From: an uncultured Oceanisphaera sp.
GTDB taxonomy: Bacteria; Pseudomonadota; Gammaproteobacteria; Enterobacterales; Aeromonadaceae
Assembly (NCBI RefSeq): GCF_947495715.1
Contig: NZ_CANLZU010000017.1
Location: 1-64,000, forward strand
DNA length: 64,000 bases
Direction of reading: 5' to 3'
Below, in pieces: positions 29,782 through 40,993 of the stretch. The notes beneath the pieces were generated by a model, which had not been told where the DNA came from, did no database searches, and worked only from the letters and a program-made list of their open reading frames with translations. The position numbers and the translations under genes were made by a program. Within the stretch, counting starts at the first letter, position 1, and every line of letters starts with the position of its first letter.

Positions 29782-31695
29782 ATGAGATTTACCAATCAGT
29801 TTATTGCCACCATCACCATGTGCATTCTGGCGGCCGTGCTGATGGTTCTGGTGGGAGCCGGGATCAGCTTCTATCAGATGGGCGTCGCCTACCAGCAGCG
29901 ACAAGTCGATTCGGTGGTGCGTCTGGTCGACGAGGGCTGGCAAAGTGGTGCCGAGCAACAGGAAAGCATCGATCGCTGGCTGCCGGCGCTGCTTGATGTC
30001 AACGACATCATCGAATTCGCGGTGCAGAAGCAGTCGACCCCCCTGTATCGCTACCAGTCCGATACTCCCTTGTCGGCCAATGAGCTGTCGCTGGAGTACT
30101 GGCATGAACTGGGTGCGCATCCGGGCTTGAAGGTGCACCTGGTACTACGGCCCCCTTTTTATGACATCGATCACTCTCTGGCTGCACTGTCCGGGGTGAC
30201 TGCCGCCATTATTCTGGTCTTTGTCGGCCTGCTGTTCAGCCTGCGCTGGTTTCGACGACAACTTAGGGGGGCCGAGTTGCTCGATTTACGTGGCCAGCTG
30301 ATCCTCGAAGGCAAACTCGGCATGTTGCAGCATAACCCGCAGGAAGAATGGCCACATCAGGCCAGTCAGGCGCTGGATAAGCTGTTGTGTGAGTTGAAGG
30401 AGGCGGGCAAGGAGCGCAGCCGGTTCGATACCTTTATGCGGGCCAATGTGTTTGTGGACAAAACCATCGGTATCGGCAATCGGGTGTTTTTCGATAACCG
30501 GCTGGAAGCGGCACTCAATGATCCGTCCAGTCACTCCGGGGCGCTGTTGCTGGTGGAGCTGCAGGATCTGGAACACATCAACTACCGCCTGGGATATGAA
30601 CGGGGTGACGAATTGCTGACCTCTGCTTCCGTTTATCTGGGCCACCTCATCCGCCGTTATCCCGGTGCCCTGCAGGCGCGTTATACCGGCAATATCTTCG
30701 CGTTGCTGTTTCCCAACCTGGTGGAAAGCGAAGCGCAGGAAGCGGCCCGTCAGGTGATGAAACTGCTGCGCCGCCTGCACTGGCCGGATGCGGTACGAGA
30801 GCCAGCGCTGTTTATCGGCGGCGTCTGTTTTCGCTGTGGTGAAGTGCTGTCGCAGGTGGAAGAAGAAGCCGAGCTGGCGCTGCGCAGCGCCGGCTTGCAG
30901 GGCGGTGATGGTTACTTCATGTATTACAAGGGCGTGACCGAAGAGAGCAGCGGCAAGGGAACGGTACGCTGGCGCACTCTGCTGGGGCGTCAGCTGGAGC
31001 AGGACAGGGTGCGGCTTGACCGGCAGGGTATCTATGCCGGGCCGGAGCAGGAGCCCATCATGTATGAGCTGCTGGCCCGCATTCATGACGAGCAGGGGAG
31101 AGAGCTGTCGGCCGGGCATTTTTTGCCGATGGCGGAAAAATGCGGCCTGTTGAAGGATCTGGATTGTGCCATGGTGTTGCGCACCCTGACCCTGTTGCAG
31201 GAAAGCGATCGCCGTGCGCCTCTGGCGCTCAATGTTTCCGCGGCCAGCCTGCTGAATAGCGGCTTTCATCGCTGGTTGATATTTGAACTGATTCAACTGC
31301 CCAAGGTGCAACTCAACGGGCTGGTGATCGAGCTGTCGGAAGCCCAGGTGAGCCGGCATTTTCAGGTGTTGGGCAAGCCGCTGCGTGCGCTCAAGGCGCT
31401 GGGCTGTAGTCTGGCGGTGGATCATGCGGGGCAGGATGTGGTGAGTGCGCAATATATCAAGGATTACGCCCTGGACTATCTCAAGCTGCACCCCAGCCTG
31501 GTGCGGGACATCAACCGCAAACCGGTCAACCAGATGGCGGTCAGAAGCCTGGTCGGCAACAGCGTCGGCAGTCGAACCCGAGTGATTGCGGTGGGCGTTG
31601 AAACCGAAGCCGAATGGGAATGCCTGCATCAGCTGGGAGTGTATGCCGGTCAGGGATACTTCTTCTCCCGCCCGGAACGATTTCAACTGCTATAA
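29782..31695 (+). CDS. csrD: CsrD-type regulator of Csr small RNA decay
   Basis: The 637-residue membrane protein has an N-terminal helix, a periplasmic part (about 30-130), a second helix (about 135-155), then degenerate GGDEF and EAL domains. The GGDEF site reads RGDEL and the EAL position reads YELLAR, so cyclic-di-GMP making or breaking is unlikely. In E. coli CsrD makes CsrB and CsrC sensitive to RNase E, and csrD sits beside mreB as it does here (one gene intervenes). The target CsrB-like RNA is encoded at 12.8-13.1 kb. The last six bases overlap the convergent gene. Confidence 0.87.
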   Translation: MRFTNQFIATITMCILAAVLMVLVGAGISFYQMGVAYQQRQVDSVVRLVDEGWQSGAEQQESIDRWLPALLDVNDIIEFAVQKQSTPLYRYQSDTPLSANELSLEYWHELGAHPGLKVHLVLRPPFYDIDHSLAALSGVTAAIILVFVGLLFSLRWFRRQLRGAELLDLRGQLILEGKLGMLQHNPQEEWPHQASQALDKLLCELKEAGKERSRFDTFMRANVFVDKTIGIGNRVFFDNRLEAALNDPSSHSGALLLVELQDLEHINYRLGYERGDELLTSASVYLGHLIRRYPGALQARYTGNIFALLFPNLVESEAQEAARQVMKLLRRLHWPDAVREPALFIGGVCFRCGEVLSQVEEEAELALRSAGLQGGDGYFMYYKGVTEESSGKGTVRWRTLLGRQLEQDRVRLDRQGIYAGPEQEPIMYELLARIHDEQGRELSAGHFLPMAEKCGLLKDLDCAMVLRTLTLLQESDRRAPLALNVSAASLLNSGFHRWLIFELIQLPKVQLNGLVIELSEAQVSRHFQVLGKPLRALKALGCSLAVDHAGQDVVSAQYIKDYALDYLKLHPSLVRDINRKPVNQMAVRSLVGNSVGSRTRVIAVGVETEAEWECLHQLGVYAGQGYFFSRPERFQLL

Positions 31696-32625
31696 GGTAC
31701 CGCGTGCGCCCTGCATGCCACCGGTATGCACAAACAACAGCCGGCTGCCGGCGGCATAGCGGCCGGCTTCGATATCCCGAAACAGCCCCAGCATCGCCTT
31801 GCCGCTGTAGATAGGCTCCAGCGGCACCCTGAGCCGCTCTGCCAGCGCGGCGATGGCCGTTTTGTCGGTGGCCGGGCTCTTGGCATAGCCGCCACCGTGG
31901 TGGCCCAGTTCGAGTTGCCAACCATTATCCTGCGCCGCCGGCGGATACAGCCGGCATACCTCTTCGGCCAGCCAGCCGGCCCCCTTCAATACCGCATAAC
32001 CGTGCACTCGAATGTTGGCCGGGCGAGCCGACAGCAGGCCCGCCAGGGTACCGCCGCTGGCCACCGGCAATATCAGTTCATCCAGCCCGGGCAGTTCCGG
32101 CCCCAGTTCGTGCCATAATTCGGCCACTCCGGGCAAGGCCCGGGGGCAACTGCCGCCTTCGGGAACGATGAGATAACCGGGATGGCGCCGGGCCAGCTCG
32201 GCCAGCCAGTCGGCGTCCTGACGGCAGCGGTATTGCTGCCGGTCGACAAATTCCAGTGTCATGCCCCAGCGGCGGGCGTCCTCAAGGGTAGGGTTGCTGC
32301 TGTTAGGCTCGCCGCGCACCACGCCGATGGTGGGCAGGCCCAGCCGGTGGCCGGCGGCGGCCAGGGCGTGCAGATGATTGGAATAGGCGCCGCCAAAACT
32401 CAGTATTCCGGAGGCCTGCTCCGACAATGCCTGGCGCAGTATGTACTTCAGTTTGCGCCACTTGTTGCCCGAGATTAACGGGTGCAACAGGTCATCGCGC
32501 TTGATCCACAGGATCAGCCTATGATGCTCCAGCAGGGGGTGGTGAAGGCGTTGTAGTGGCGAGGGAGGCTGCCGTTGGTACAGCTGTTGCCAGCAGAAAG
32601 GATCGGACACGAAAATGATTACCAC
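31690..32625 (-). CDS. PLP-dependent ACC deaminase / D-cysteine desulfhydrase family protein
   Basis: The 311-residue enzyme belongs to the beta family of PLP enzymes (tryptophan synthase beta fold). The cofactor lysine lies in SGNKWRKLKY (about residue 55), followed by FGGAYSNHLHALA and the phosphate-binding PVASGGTLAGLL. Members act on 1-aminocyclopropane-1-carboxylate or D-cysteine; the substrate cannot be chosen by eye, and D-cysteine is the more common activity in this group. It is inserted between csrD and mreB on the opposite strand. Confidence 0.82.
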   Translation of the reverse strand: MVIIFVSDPFCWQQLYQRQPPSPLQRLHHPLLEHHRLILWIKRDDLLHPLISGNKWRKLKYILRQALSEQASGILSFGGAYSNHLHALAAAGHRLGLPTIGVVRGEPNSSNPTLEDARRWGMTLEFVDRQQYRCRQDADWLAELARRHPGYLIVPEGGSCPRALPGVAELWHELGPELPGLDELILPVASGGTLAGLLSARPANIRVHGYAVLKGAGWLAEEVCRLYPPAAQDNGWQLELGHHGGGYAKSPATDKTAIAALAERLRVPLEPIYSGKAMLGLFRDIEAGRYAAGSRLLFVHTGGMQGARGTL

Positions 32626-32741
32626 AGGAATGAGAATGCAAGTGTAAGGAACTTATCCCTTTATTCAAGCTAACCCCATTGGTGGGGCGGCTTTAGCTGT
32701 GCGTGCTCCTTGCCTGTAACCGGTTGCGTTGATAAAGTTAG

Positions 32742-33827
<1,086 letters not shown>

Positions 33828-33863
33828 TAACGGGGCCGGAATAACCGGCCTGTCCATTCTCTT

Positions 33864-34742
33864 ATGAAACCGATTTTCGGTCGTGGCCCCTCCCTCCCTA
33901 TCCGCCTGGCACTGGCGGTGGTGGCCTCTTTGGTCCTGATCATCGCCGACAGCCGCTACCACAGCTTTACCGAGGCCAAGGTCTATCTCAACTCGCTGGT
34001 CAGCCCGCTGCAGTATGTGGCCAACAGCCCGCGATTGCTGCTCGACTCCGCCTCCAGTCAGCTGATGTCGCGCCAGTCTCTGCTGGCCCAGTCCCAGCGC
34101 ATGGAGCAGGAACTGTTTTTGCTGCGTGACGATCTGCTGCGGCTGCGTCACCTGGAGCAGGAAAACCAGCGCCTGCGAGATTTGCTCGGCTCGCCGGTGC
34201 GCTTCGATACCCGCCGCATGGTGGCGGAGATCATGGCGGTGGACACGGATCCCTTCTCTCATCAGGTGGTGATCGACAAAGGCAGCCTGGTCGGGGTATT
34301 TGAAGGCCAGCCGGTGCTCAATGAACAGGGCGTGGTCGGGCAGGTGATTTCGGTGGGCAAGACCACCAGCCGGGTACTGCTGATCACCGACACCAGCCAT
34401 GGCATACCGGTGCGGGTGGCGCGTAACGACATCAGGGCCATCGCCAGTGGCAGTGGCCAGCTCGATCGGCTGTTGTTGCACAACATTACCCGTAACACCG
34501 ATATCCGCGAAGGGGATGTGCTGCTCAGCTCCGGCCTGGCGGGGCGTTTTCCCGAAGGCTATCCGGTCGGGCGGGTCAGCCGGGTCGGCTACGAAGAAGG
34601 TCAGCCCTTTGCCGATATTCGGGTAAAACCGTTTGCCGCCCTCGATCGGGTGCGTTACCTGCTGCTGCTGTGGCCGGAGCCCCAGGTCATCGATGTGGAT
34701 GACGCCGTGGCCTCGTCGGCGGCAGAAGGAGCCCCGCAATGA
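33864..34742 (+). CDS. mreC: Rod shape-determining protein MreC
   Basis: The 292-residue protein has a short cytoplasmic start, one membrane helix (about 12-28), a coiled coil (about 65-110, rich in L, Q, E and R) and two beta domains ending near residue 275. It links MreB filaments to PBP2 and RodA in the periplasm. It follows mreB by 36 bp and overlaps mreD by 4 bases (ATGA). Confidence 0.95.
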   Translation: MKPIFGRGPSLPIRLALAVVASLVLIIADSRYHSFTEAKVYLNSLVSPLQYVANSPRLLLDSASSQLMSRQSLLAQSQRMEQELFLLRDDLLRLRHLEQENQRLRDLLGSPVRFDTRRMVAEIMAVDTDPFSHQVVIDKGSLVGVFEGQPVLNEQGVVGQVISVGKTTSRVLLITDTSHGIPVRVARNDIRAIASGSGQLDRLLLHNITRNTDIREGDVLLSSGLAGRFPEGYPVGRVSRVGYEEGQPFADIRVKPFAALDRVRYLLLLWPEPQVIDVDDAVASSAAEGAPQ

Positions 34743-35236
34743 CGTCGATGAGAAGCTTTTCCCTGAAAGGGCGGCTGGTGATTGGTATCAGCCTGCTGCT
34801 GGCGCTGATCCTGTCCATTTTGCCGCTGCCGGAGCTGATCGCCCCCTTTCGTCCCGACTGGCTGCTGGTCACGCTGATTTACTGGACCATAGCCCTGCCG
34901 CACCGGGCCAACGTGGGTACCGCCTTTTTCTCCGGTCTGATGCTGGATCTGCTGCTCGGCTCCGTGCTGGGCGTGCATGCGCTGGCGCTGGTGATCCCCG
35001 TGTATCTGGCCGCGTCCCAGTTTCAGCGTATGCGCAACTATTCGGTCTGGCAGCAGGCCTTCGTGGTTGGCGCCCTGGCGATTTTAAATAAAGTGCTGAT
35101 TTTCTGGGCCGCCTACGTAAACCGGGATATACAGCTCGATTACCACTATTTCTGGTCCATCGTCAGCAGCATGGTGTTCTGGCCCTGGATTTTTCTGCTG
35201 CTGCGCAAATGCCGGCGGCAATTCGCCCTGTCGTGA
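34739..35236 (+). CDS. mreD: Rod shape-determining protein MreD
   Basis: The 165-residue inner-membrane protein has five or six helices and the MreD pattern [14 protein letters not shown] followed by [13 protein letters not shown]. It completes the elongasome scaffold. Its start overlaps mreC and its stop overlaps a possible GTG start of maf (GTGA), so the cluster is translated as a chain. Confidence 0.93.
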   Translation: MTSMRSFSLKGRLVIGISLLLALILSILPLPELIAPFRPDWLLVTLIYWTIALPHRANVGTAFFSGLMLDLLLGSVLGVHALALVIPVYLAASQFQRMRNYSVWQQAFVVGALAILNKVLIFWAAYVNRDIQLDYHYFWSIVSSMVFWPWIFLLLRKCRRQFALS

Positions 35237-35244
35237 GTCTTTTC

Positions 35245-35640
35245 ATGTCCCCTCTGCTTTACCTTGCTTCCGCCTCGCCCCGTCGCCGTGAACTGCTGTC
35301 TCAGCTGGAGGTGCCGTTCGAGCTGGTCCTGCCTCGGGTCGAAGAGCAGCGTCGGCCCACGGAAACGGCGGTCGACTATGTGCAGCGCCTGGCCCGGGAC
35401 AAGGCTACCGCCGGCGCCGCCATGGCGGCGCGGCCCCTGCCGGTGCTGGCCGGCGATACCATAGTGGTGCTGGATGGCGATGTGCTGGAAAAGCCGACCG
35501 ACAAGGCCGGCGGTTACGGTATTCAGGGGCTGGGCGGGCGTTTCGTGTCCCGCATCAACGGCAGTTACAGCGCCGTGGTCGGTTTGCCATTGGTGGAAAC
35601 CGAAGCCCTGTTGCGCCGGGGTGGGGTTTTGTTGGGCTGA
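35245..35640 (+). CDS. maf: Maf/YhdE nucleotide pyrophosphatase with internal in-frame deletion
   Basis: The N-terminal part ([33 protein letters not shown]) and the C-terminal part ([30 protein letters not shown]) match YhdE-type Maf, a dTTP/UTP pyrophosphatase. About 60 residues normally between EKP and DKAG are absent, leaving 131 residues instead of about 197. The reading frame is kept across the junction EKPTDKAG. The lost segment forms much of the central sheet and dimer surface, so activity is doubtful. Start is the ATG at 35245; a GTG at 35233 overlapping the mreD stop is equally possible. Confidence 0.85.
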   Translation: MSPLLYLASASPRRRELLSQLEVPFELVLPRVEEQRRPTETAVDYVQRLARDKATAGAAMAARPLPVLAGDTIVVLDGDVLEKPTDKAGGYGIQGLGGRFVSRINGSYSAVVGLPLVETEALLRRGGVLLG

Positions 35641-35707
35641 TCCCTTATCTGTCCGCCATTCTATGGTAGTTTAGAGGCCATTTTATTCACCTATGGGCGG
35701 AGCTCGC

Positions 35708-37177
35708 ATGTCTGCAGAACTGATAATCAATATGACCCCCGCGGAAACCCGGGTGGCACTGGTGGAAAACGGTATTCTGCAGGAAGTGCATGTGGAGCGT
35801 CAGGCCCGACGGGGCATCGTCGGCAATATCTACAAAGGCAAGGTCAGTCGGGTACTGCCCGGTATGCAGGCGGCCTTTGTCGATATTGGCGGCGAGCGGG
35901 CGGCGTTTCTGCATGCTTCCGATATAGTGCCCCATACCGAATGCGTAGACACCAGGGAGCAGGCGCATTTTCAGGCCGGCAACATCGCCGAGCTGGTTCG
36001 TCAGGGCCAGGACATCATGGTGCAGGTGGTCAAGGATCCCCTGGGTACCAAGGGCGCGCGCCTGACCACCGATATCACGCTACCCTCCCGCTATCTGGTG
36101 TTCATGCCGGGCAGCGCCTATGTGGGGGTGTCCCAGCGTATCGACTCGGAGCAGGAGCGGGAGCGGCTCAAGCAGATAGTGGGCGGTTACGTCGACGAAC
36201 AGGGTGGCTACATTATCCGCACCGCCGCCGAAGGCATCGGCGAGAATGAACTGGCGCAGGATGCCGCCTTTCTCAAGCGGTTGTGGCGCAAGATTCTGGA
36301 GCGACGTGGCAAATACCGGTCCTGCTCCATGCTGTATGAAGATCTGGGGCTGGCCTGTCGCATCGTGCGGGACTTCGTCGGTGCCGAGCTGGATCGGATT
36401 CGGGTCGACTCGCGCGCCACCTACGAGACACTGTGCACCTTTGTCGAGGAATTCGTACCCGAACTGTCCGGTAAAATCGAGTATTATCACGGCAGTTCGC
36501 CGATTTTCGACCTTTATGACGTGGAAAATGAAATTCAGCGCGCGCTGGATCGCAAGGTCGAACTCAAGTCCGGCGGTTACCTGATCATCGATCAGACCGA
36601 GGCCATGACCACGGTCGACATCAACACCGGGGCCTTCGTCGGCCACCGCAATCTCGAAGAAACCATTTTCAATACCAATACCGAAGCCACCCAGGCCATT
36701 GCCCGCCAGCTGCGGCTGCGCAATCTGGGCGGTATCATCATCATCGACTTCATCGATATGTACGATGAGGATCACAAACGGCGGGTGCTGCACAGCCTGG
36801 GACTGGCGCTGTCGAGGGACAGGGCCAAGACCAACGTCAACGGTTTTTCCCAGCTCGGGCTGGTGGAGATGACCCGCAAGCGCACCCGCGAAAGCCTGGA
36901 GCACGTGCTCTGCGGCGCCTGTCCCGAGTGTAATGGCCGGGCCAGAGTCAAAACGGTGGAAACCGTCAGCTACGAAATACTGCGCGAGATAACCCGGGTC
37001 AACAAGGCATATGACGCCGACAAGTTTGTGGTCTATGCCTCATTGGCGGTGGCGTCCGCCCTGCAGGAAGACGAGTCCCACATGCTGGCCGAGCTGGAAG
37101 TGTTTATCGGCAAACAGGTCAAGGTGAGCAGCGAACCCCTGTATAACCAGGAGCAGTTCGACGTGGTGATGATGTAG
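35708..37177 (+). CDS. rng: Ribonuclease G
   Basis: The 489-residue endoribonuclease has the same length as E. coli RNase G. It has an S1 domain (about 38-120), the catalytic aspartates in TTVDINTGAFVG and IIIIDFIDMYDE, and the zinc-link CGACPEC near residue 400. It trims the 16S rRNA 5' end and degrades some mRNAs. The ATG at 35708 (MSAELIIN) has GGAG upstream; an ATG five codons earlier is not conserved. Its stop overlaps the yhdP GTG start by one base. Confidence 0.96.
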   Translation: MSAELIINMTPAETRVALVENGILQEVHVERQARRGIVGNIYKGKVSRVLPGMQAAFVDIGGERAAFLHASDIVPHTECVDTREQAHFQAGNIAELVRQGQDIMVQVVKDPLGTKGARLTTDITLPSRYLVFMPGSAYVGVSQRIDSEQERERLKQIVGGYVDEQGGYIIRTAAEGIGENELAQDAAFLKRLWRKILERRGKYRSCSMLYEDLGLACRIVRDFVGAELDRIRVDSRATYETLCTFVEEFVPELSGKIEYYHGSSPIFDLYDVENEIQRALDRKVELKSGGYLIIDQTEAMTTVDINTGAFVGHRNLEETIFNTNTEATQAIARQLRLRNLGGIIIIDFIDMYDEDHKRRVLHSLGLALSRDRAKTNVNGFSQLGLVEMTRKRTRESLEHVLCGACPECNGRARVKTVETVSYEILREITRVNKAYDADKFVVYASLAVASALQEDESHMLAELEVFIGKQVKVSSEPLYNQEQFDVVMM

Positions 37178-40100
37178 TGTCTGTGCTGTTCAGGCGGGGC
37201 TTGAGCTGGGCCTGGCTGGGGCTGGCGGCAACGGCGGTCCTGCTGGCGGTGCTGGTGACCCTGTTGCGCTTTGGCTCACCCTGGCTGGCCGGCTGGCAGC
37301 AACAATGGCTGGACCGGCTGTCGAGTGAGCAGCATTTGACGCTGGAAGTGGGCCGCCTGGGGTTGAGCTGGCAGGATTACGGCCCGGTACTGGTGGTGAA
37401 CGAGGTCAGCCTGCACCCGCAGGATGCGCCGGCCATCACCCTGCGGCGCGCCCTGGTGAGTGTGCAGTTATGGCAAAGTCTGCGTCAGTGGCGGCCGGTA
37501 CTGAATGAACTGACCCTGGATGGCCTCCGTTTGCCGCTGAATCTGAGCGGCGAGCAGAATGCCGTCCAGCCTCCCGACCTGAGCTGGCTACCGCAGCTGG
37601 CGCTCGAGGGAGTGGAACGCTTTTCCCTCAACGATGCCCTGCTGGTGGTGACCACACCGCAGCAGGACCTGTTCGAGCTGCATCTTCCCGCTCTGCACTG
37701 GCAGAATGCGCCCGGTTTGCATCAGGGGCGGGGCCGTCTGGGCTTTGGTCCCGACGCCGAGCAACAGGTGCGCCTCAGCAGCCGTTTCACCGGACCGGTT
37801 GACCGACTCGACGGCGGTATTTATCTGCATGCCGATGACGTCGATGCCTCCGTCGTCCTTTCCCGTATTCGCCCCGCCGATTCATCGGTGAGCGCCGATC
37901 TCGACTTCGAATTATGGCTGGAATGGCAGCAGGGCCGGCTCAGCGCCGGGGTGCTGGAACTGGGTGAAAACCGGTTGCGCTGGGGCGATGATCATCAGGT
38001 GTTGGTGGATGGCGGCCGGTTGCAGTGGCAACCGACCGATGCCGGCTGGCAGCTCGCCAGCAGCGATGTCGATATCAGCGTCGACGGCGATGCCTGGCCG
38101 AGCTGGTCTCTTCAGCTGGACCGGCAGCAGGATCGATTGCACGGTTATCTGGATCGACTGACCTTTACCGACCTGGCCCTGCTGGCCCAGTGGGGCGAAA
38201 GCTTCTGGCCGACCAGTGCCCGTCAGCTGGCCGGCATTGCCCCCCGCGGCCATCTTGCCAATCTCTATTTTTCCTCCGCCGCCTCCGGTGACGACTGGCG
38301 CTGGCAGGGCGAGCTGGAAGACGTCAGCACCAGTGCCTTCGAGTGGACACCGCAAACCCGGGGTCTCAACGGTGATTTTTTGCTGGCCGCCGATCATGGC
38401 CAGTTGAGCCTGAACCAGCAAGCGGCGGCCGACTGGGTCTACGATGGTGCCTTTCGCGAGCCCTGGCCGATGCAGCGTTTGTCGACCGGGTTGCGCTGGC
38501 AAAAGCAGCCGGACGGCTGGCTGCTGTGGAGCGATGAACTGGAAGTGAATACCGCCGACCTGGCGCTGCAGGGCTGGTTCAGCCTGCAGTTGCCGAGCCG
38601 GGGCGCACCTCTGCTCAGTACCTCGGCGCGGGTGAATGTCTTGCGAGCCGAACGGGCCTTCAGTTATTTTCCCGAACCATTGATGGGCTCACGCCTGGTG
38701 AACTATCTGCAGGGGGCCATTCGTGGCGGCCAGGCCGAGGGTGCCGAAGTGCTCTGGTACGGGCGACTCACCGGGTTTCCCTATCACGATGACAGCGGTA
38801 TTTTTCAGGCCCGGGTGCCGCTGCGCCAGGCCGAATTTCGCTTCGATCCCCACTGGCAACCGCTGACCGATCTCAGCCTGGATTTGCTGTTTGAAAATGA
38901 TGGCCTCTACATGCGGGGGCCGGAAGGGCGCCTGGGCGCGGTAAATGCCCGCGCCATCGATGCGCGCATAGTGCCGCTGAACAAGGCGGCCAAACTGGAA
39001 CTCAGTGCCGACATTGCAGGCGCCGGTGAGGCGGTCACCGCCTATCTGCAGGATTCAGCTCTGGCGGCCTCGGTCGGGACCACTCTGGAGCAGGTGCAGG
39101 TGACGGGCCCGCTGACGGGGCGGCTGGCGCTGGCCATTCCCTTGCACGGCGGCCCGGTGGCGGTAGCGGGCCAGGTCGACTTTGCACGCAATCGGGTACG
39201 GGTCAAACCGCTGGATCTGCCGCTCGATCAGGTGAGTGGCCGCCTGCTGTTCGATGAGCGGCAGACCCGTTTCGAGGGCATGGAGGCCAACTGGAACGGA
39301 CAACCGCTGCAGCTGGATTACCGCGGGCAGCAGACTGCCGCCGGCTACGAGGTAGGTATCGACATGCGGGGGCGGCTGCAGGCCGCCGCGCTGGCGCGAG
39401 CTTACCCGCCGCTGCAGGCGCTGGACGGCGCGGCCGACTGGCGCGGCAAACTCAAGCTGACGCTGGCGGAGGGAGGCAAGCTGGATTATCGCTTTCAGGC
39501 CGACTCGGCGCTGCAAGGGCTGACCAGCCGCCTGCCGTCGCCGTTGAACAAGGCCGGCAACCAAGCCTGGCCCAGTCAGCTCGAGCTGACGGGGGATGGT
39601 CAGCAGGCGCGGATTGAGCTGACCCTGGGTGAGCAGATTAGAGGGCTGGCCGGGGTGGGGTTCGGGCCGAACGGTGCCAGGGTGCAGCGGCTGTGGTTGT
39701 CGGCCGGGGCCGGCGTTCAGCCCACTCTGCCTCGGGCACCACTGGATATCGCGGTGCGGGTAGCGGACTTACCGCTGGATGACTGGCTGGTGCTGTTAAG
39801 GGATGCACAACCGGCGTCTTCCCGCTCCAATGCTTCCTTGCCGCCGGGTGCCAGCCCCCGAATTACCTGGCCGACCTCTTACCGGGTGTCGGTGCAGGCC
39901 AGTCGGGCCCGGCTCTGGCAGTATCCCCTTAACCAGCTTAGGTTGTCGATTGGCCCGGCGGAGAGGCAGCGACAGCAGCTGAATGTGACCGCCGAGCAGG
40001 CGGATGGCACCCTGAGCTGGGGTGATAATCAGCCGGTGCAGGCGCAGTTCAGGCGACTCTGGCTGACGCCGAATGCGAGTGCGCCAAGCGCTGTATCAAC

Positions 40101-40983
40101 AGTAAAATCCGCTGCTGTGCCAGACGGGGTAACCCCCGGCCGGCTGCCGGCCGTGCAGTTTCGCTGTGACGACTGCCGCTGGCAGCAGCTGGCGTTGGGC
40201 AAGGTGGCTTTTGAATTACGCCCCCAGCCGGAACAGAATGGGATGCAGCTGACCGAACTGAGTCTTGACGGCCCGCTGCTGCAGGCCCGGGCTCATGGCC
40301 AGTGGTTGCAGCATCAGAGCGGCAACCTGAGCCGACTGGAGTGGCAAAGCAGCACCTCATCGTTGCAGCGGCTGTGGCAGGCATTGGGTAAAGAGTCGCC
40401 GTTCAGCGAAACGCCGGCCCGACTCGAAGGGCAACTGCGCTGGCTGGATGTACCCTGGCGACCGGATCTGGCCAGTCTTAACGGTCAACTGAAAGCCGAC
40501 ACCGATGCCGGTGTATTGCGCGAAGTGAACGACAGGGGCGCCGGTCTGTTGTCGGTACTGAGCATGGAGTCGGTATTGCGTCGGCTAAGGCTGGACTTTC
40601 GTGACGTGTTCGAGCAGGGTTTCTATTTTGATCGTATCAGCGCCAGCGGCGCGCTGCACAACGGGGTATTACAGAACGACGATTTGGCCCTTGATGGGGC
40701 AGCCGGTAACCTGCGCGGCGGCGGACGGGTGGATCTGGCGGCGGAGCTGCTCGATTATCGTCTGGAGTTTACACCCAATCTCACCGGCAACCTGCCGGTG
40801 CTGGCGGCCTTTGCGGTCACCCCGGTGACCGGGCTTTACGTGCTGGCGCTGTCCAAGGTGCTGGGCCCGGTGGTGGATGTGTTTACCCGCATTCGCTACC
40901 GAGTAGAGGGCCCTTTGGAACGGCCCAGGGTGACCGAGCTGGGACGGGAGCGAAAACGGGTCGCCGTGCCCGGTAACGAATAA
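37177..40983 (+). CDS. yhdP: YhdP family AsmA-like phospholipid transport protein
   Basis: The 1268-residue protein has one N-terminal membrane helix (about 10-32) and a very long beta-rich periplasmic body. It ends in the conserved region with LLDYRLEFTPNLTGNLPVLAAF. With TamB and YdbH, YhdP moves phospholipids to the outer membrane in E. coli, probably as a long hydrophobic groove. Length is within two residues of the E. coli protein (about 1266). The start is a GTG at 37177 overlapping the rng stop. GC is high and uniform with its neighbours. Confidence 0.92.
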   Translation: MSVLFRRGLSWAWLGLAATAVLLAVLVTLLRFGSPWLAGWQQQWLDRLSSEQHLTLEVGRLGLSWQDYGPVLVVNEVSLHPQDAPAITLRRALVSVQLWQSLRQWRPVLNELTLDGLRLPLNLSGEQNAVQPPDLSWLPQLALEGVERFSLNDALLVVTTPQQDLFELHLPALHWQNAPGLHQGRGRLGFGPDAEQQVRLSSRFTGPVDRLDGGIYLHADDVDASVVLSRIRPADSSVSADLDFELWLEWQQGRLSAGVLELGENRLRWGDDHQVLVDGGRLQWQPTDAGWQLASSDVDISVDGDAWPSWSLQLDRQQDRLHGYLDRLTFTDLALLAQWGESFWPTSARQLAGIAPRGHLANLYFSSAASGDDWRWQGELEDVSTSAFEWTPQTRGLNGDFLLAADHGQLSLNQQAAADWVYDGAFREPWPMQRLSTGLRWQKQPDGWLLWSDELEVNTADLALQGWFSLQLPSRGAPLLSTSARVNVLRAERAFSYFPEPLMGSRLVNYLQGAIRGGQAEGAEVLWYGRLTGFPYHDDSGIFQARVPLRQAEFRFDPHWQPLTDLSLDLLFENDGLYMRGPEGRLGAVNARAIDARIVPLNKAAKLELSADIAGAGEAVTAYLQDSALAASVGTTLEQVQVTGPLTGRLALAIPLHGGPVAVAGQVDFARNRVRVKPLDLPLDQVSGRLLFDERQTRFEGMEANWNGQPLQLDYRGQQTAAGYEVGIDMRGRLQAAALARAYPPLQALDGAADWRGKLKLTLAEGGKLDYRFQADSALQGLTSRLPSPLNKAGNQAWPSQLELTGDGQQARIELTLGEQIRGLAGVGFGPNGARVQRLWLSAGAGVQPTLPRAPLDIAVRVADLPLDDWLVLLRDAQPASSRSNASLPPGASPRITWPTSYRVSVQASRARLWQYPLNQLRLSIGPAERQRQQLNVTAEQADGTLSWGDNQPVQAQFRRLWLTPNASAPSAVSTVKSAAVPDGVTPGRLPAVQFRCDDCRWQQLALGKVAFELRPQPEQNGMQLTELSLDGPLLQARAHGQWLQHQSGNLSRLEWQSSTSSLQRLWQALGKESPFSETPARLEGQLRWLDVPWRPDLASLNGQLKADTDAGVLREVNDRGAGLLSVLSMESVLRRLRLDFRDVFEQGFYFDRISASGALHNGVLQNDDLALDGAAGNLRGGGRVDLAAELLDYRLEFTPNLTGNLPVLAAFAVTPVTGLYVLALSKVLGPVVDVFTRIRYRVEGPLERPRVTELGRERKRVAVPGNE

Positions 40984-40993
40984 GGAGTACGCC

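Noticed and set aside
29643..29996. 117-codon open frame overlapping the start of csrD
   Set aside because: It overlaps the well-supported csrD N-terminus in another frame and shows no family features.
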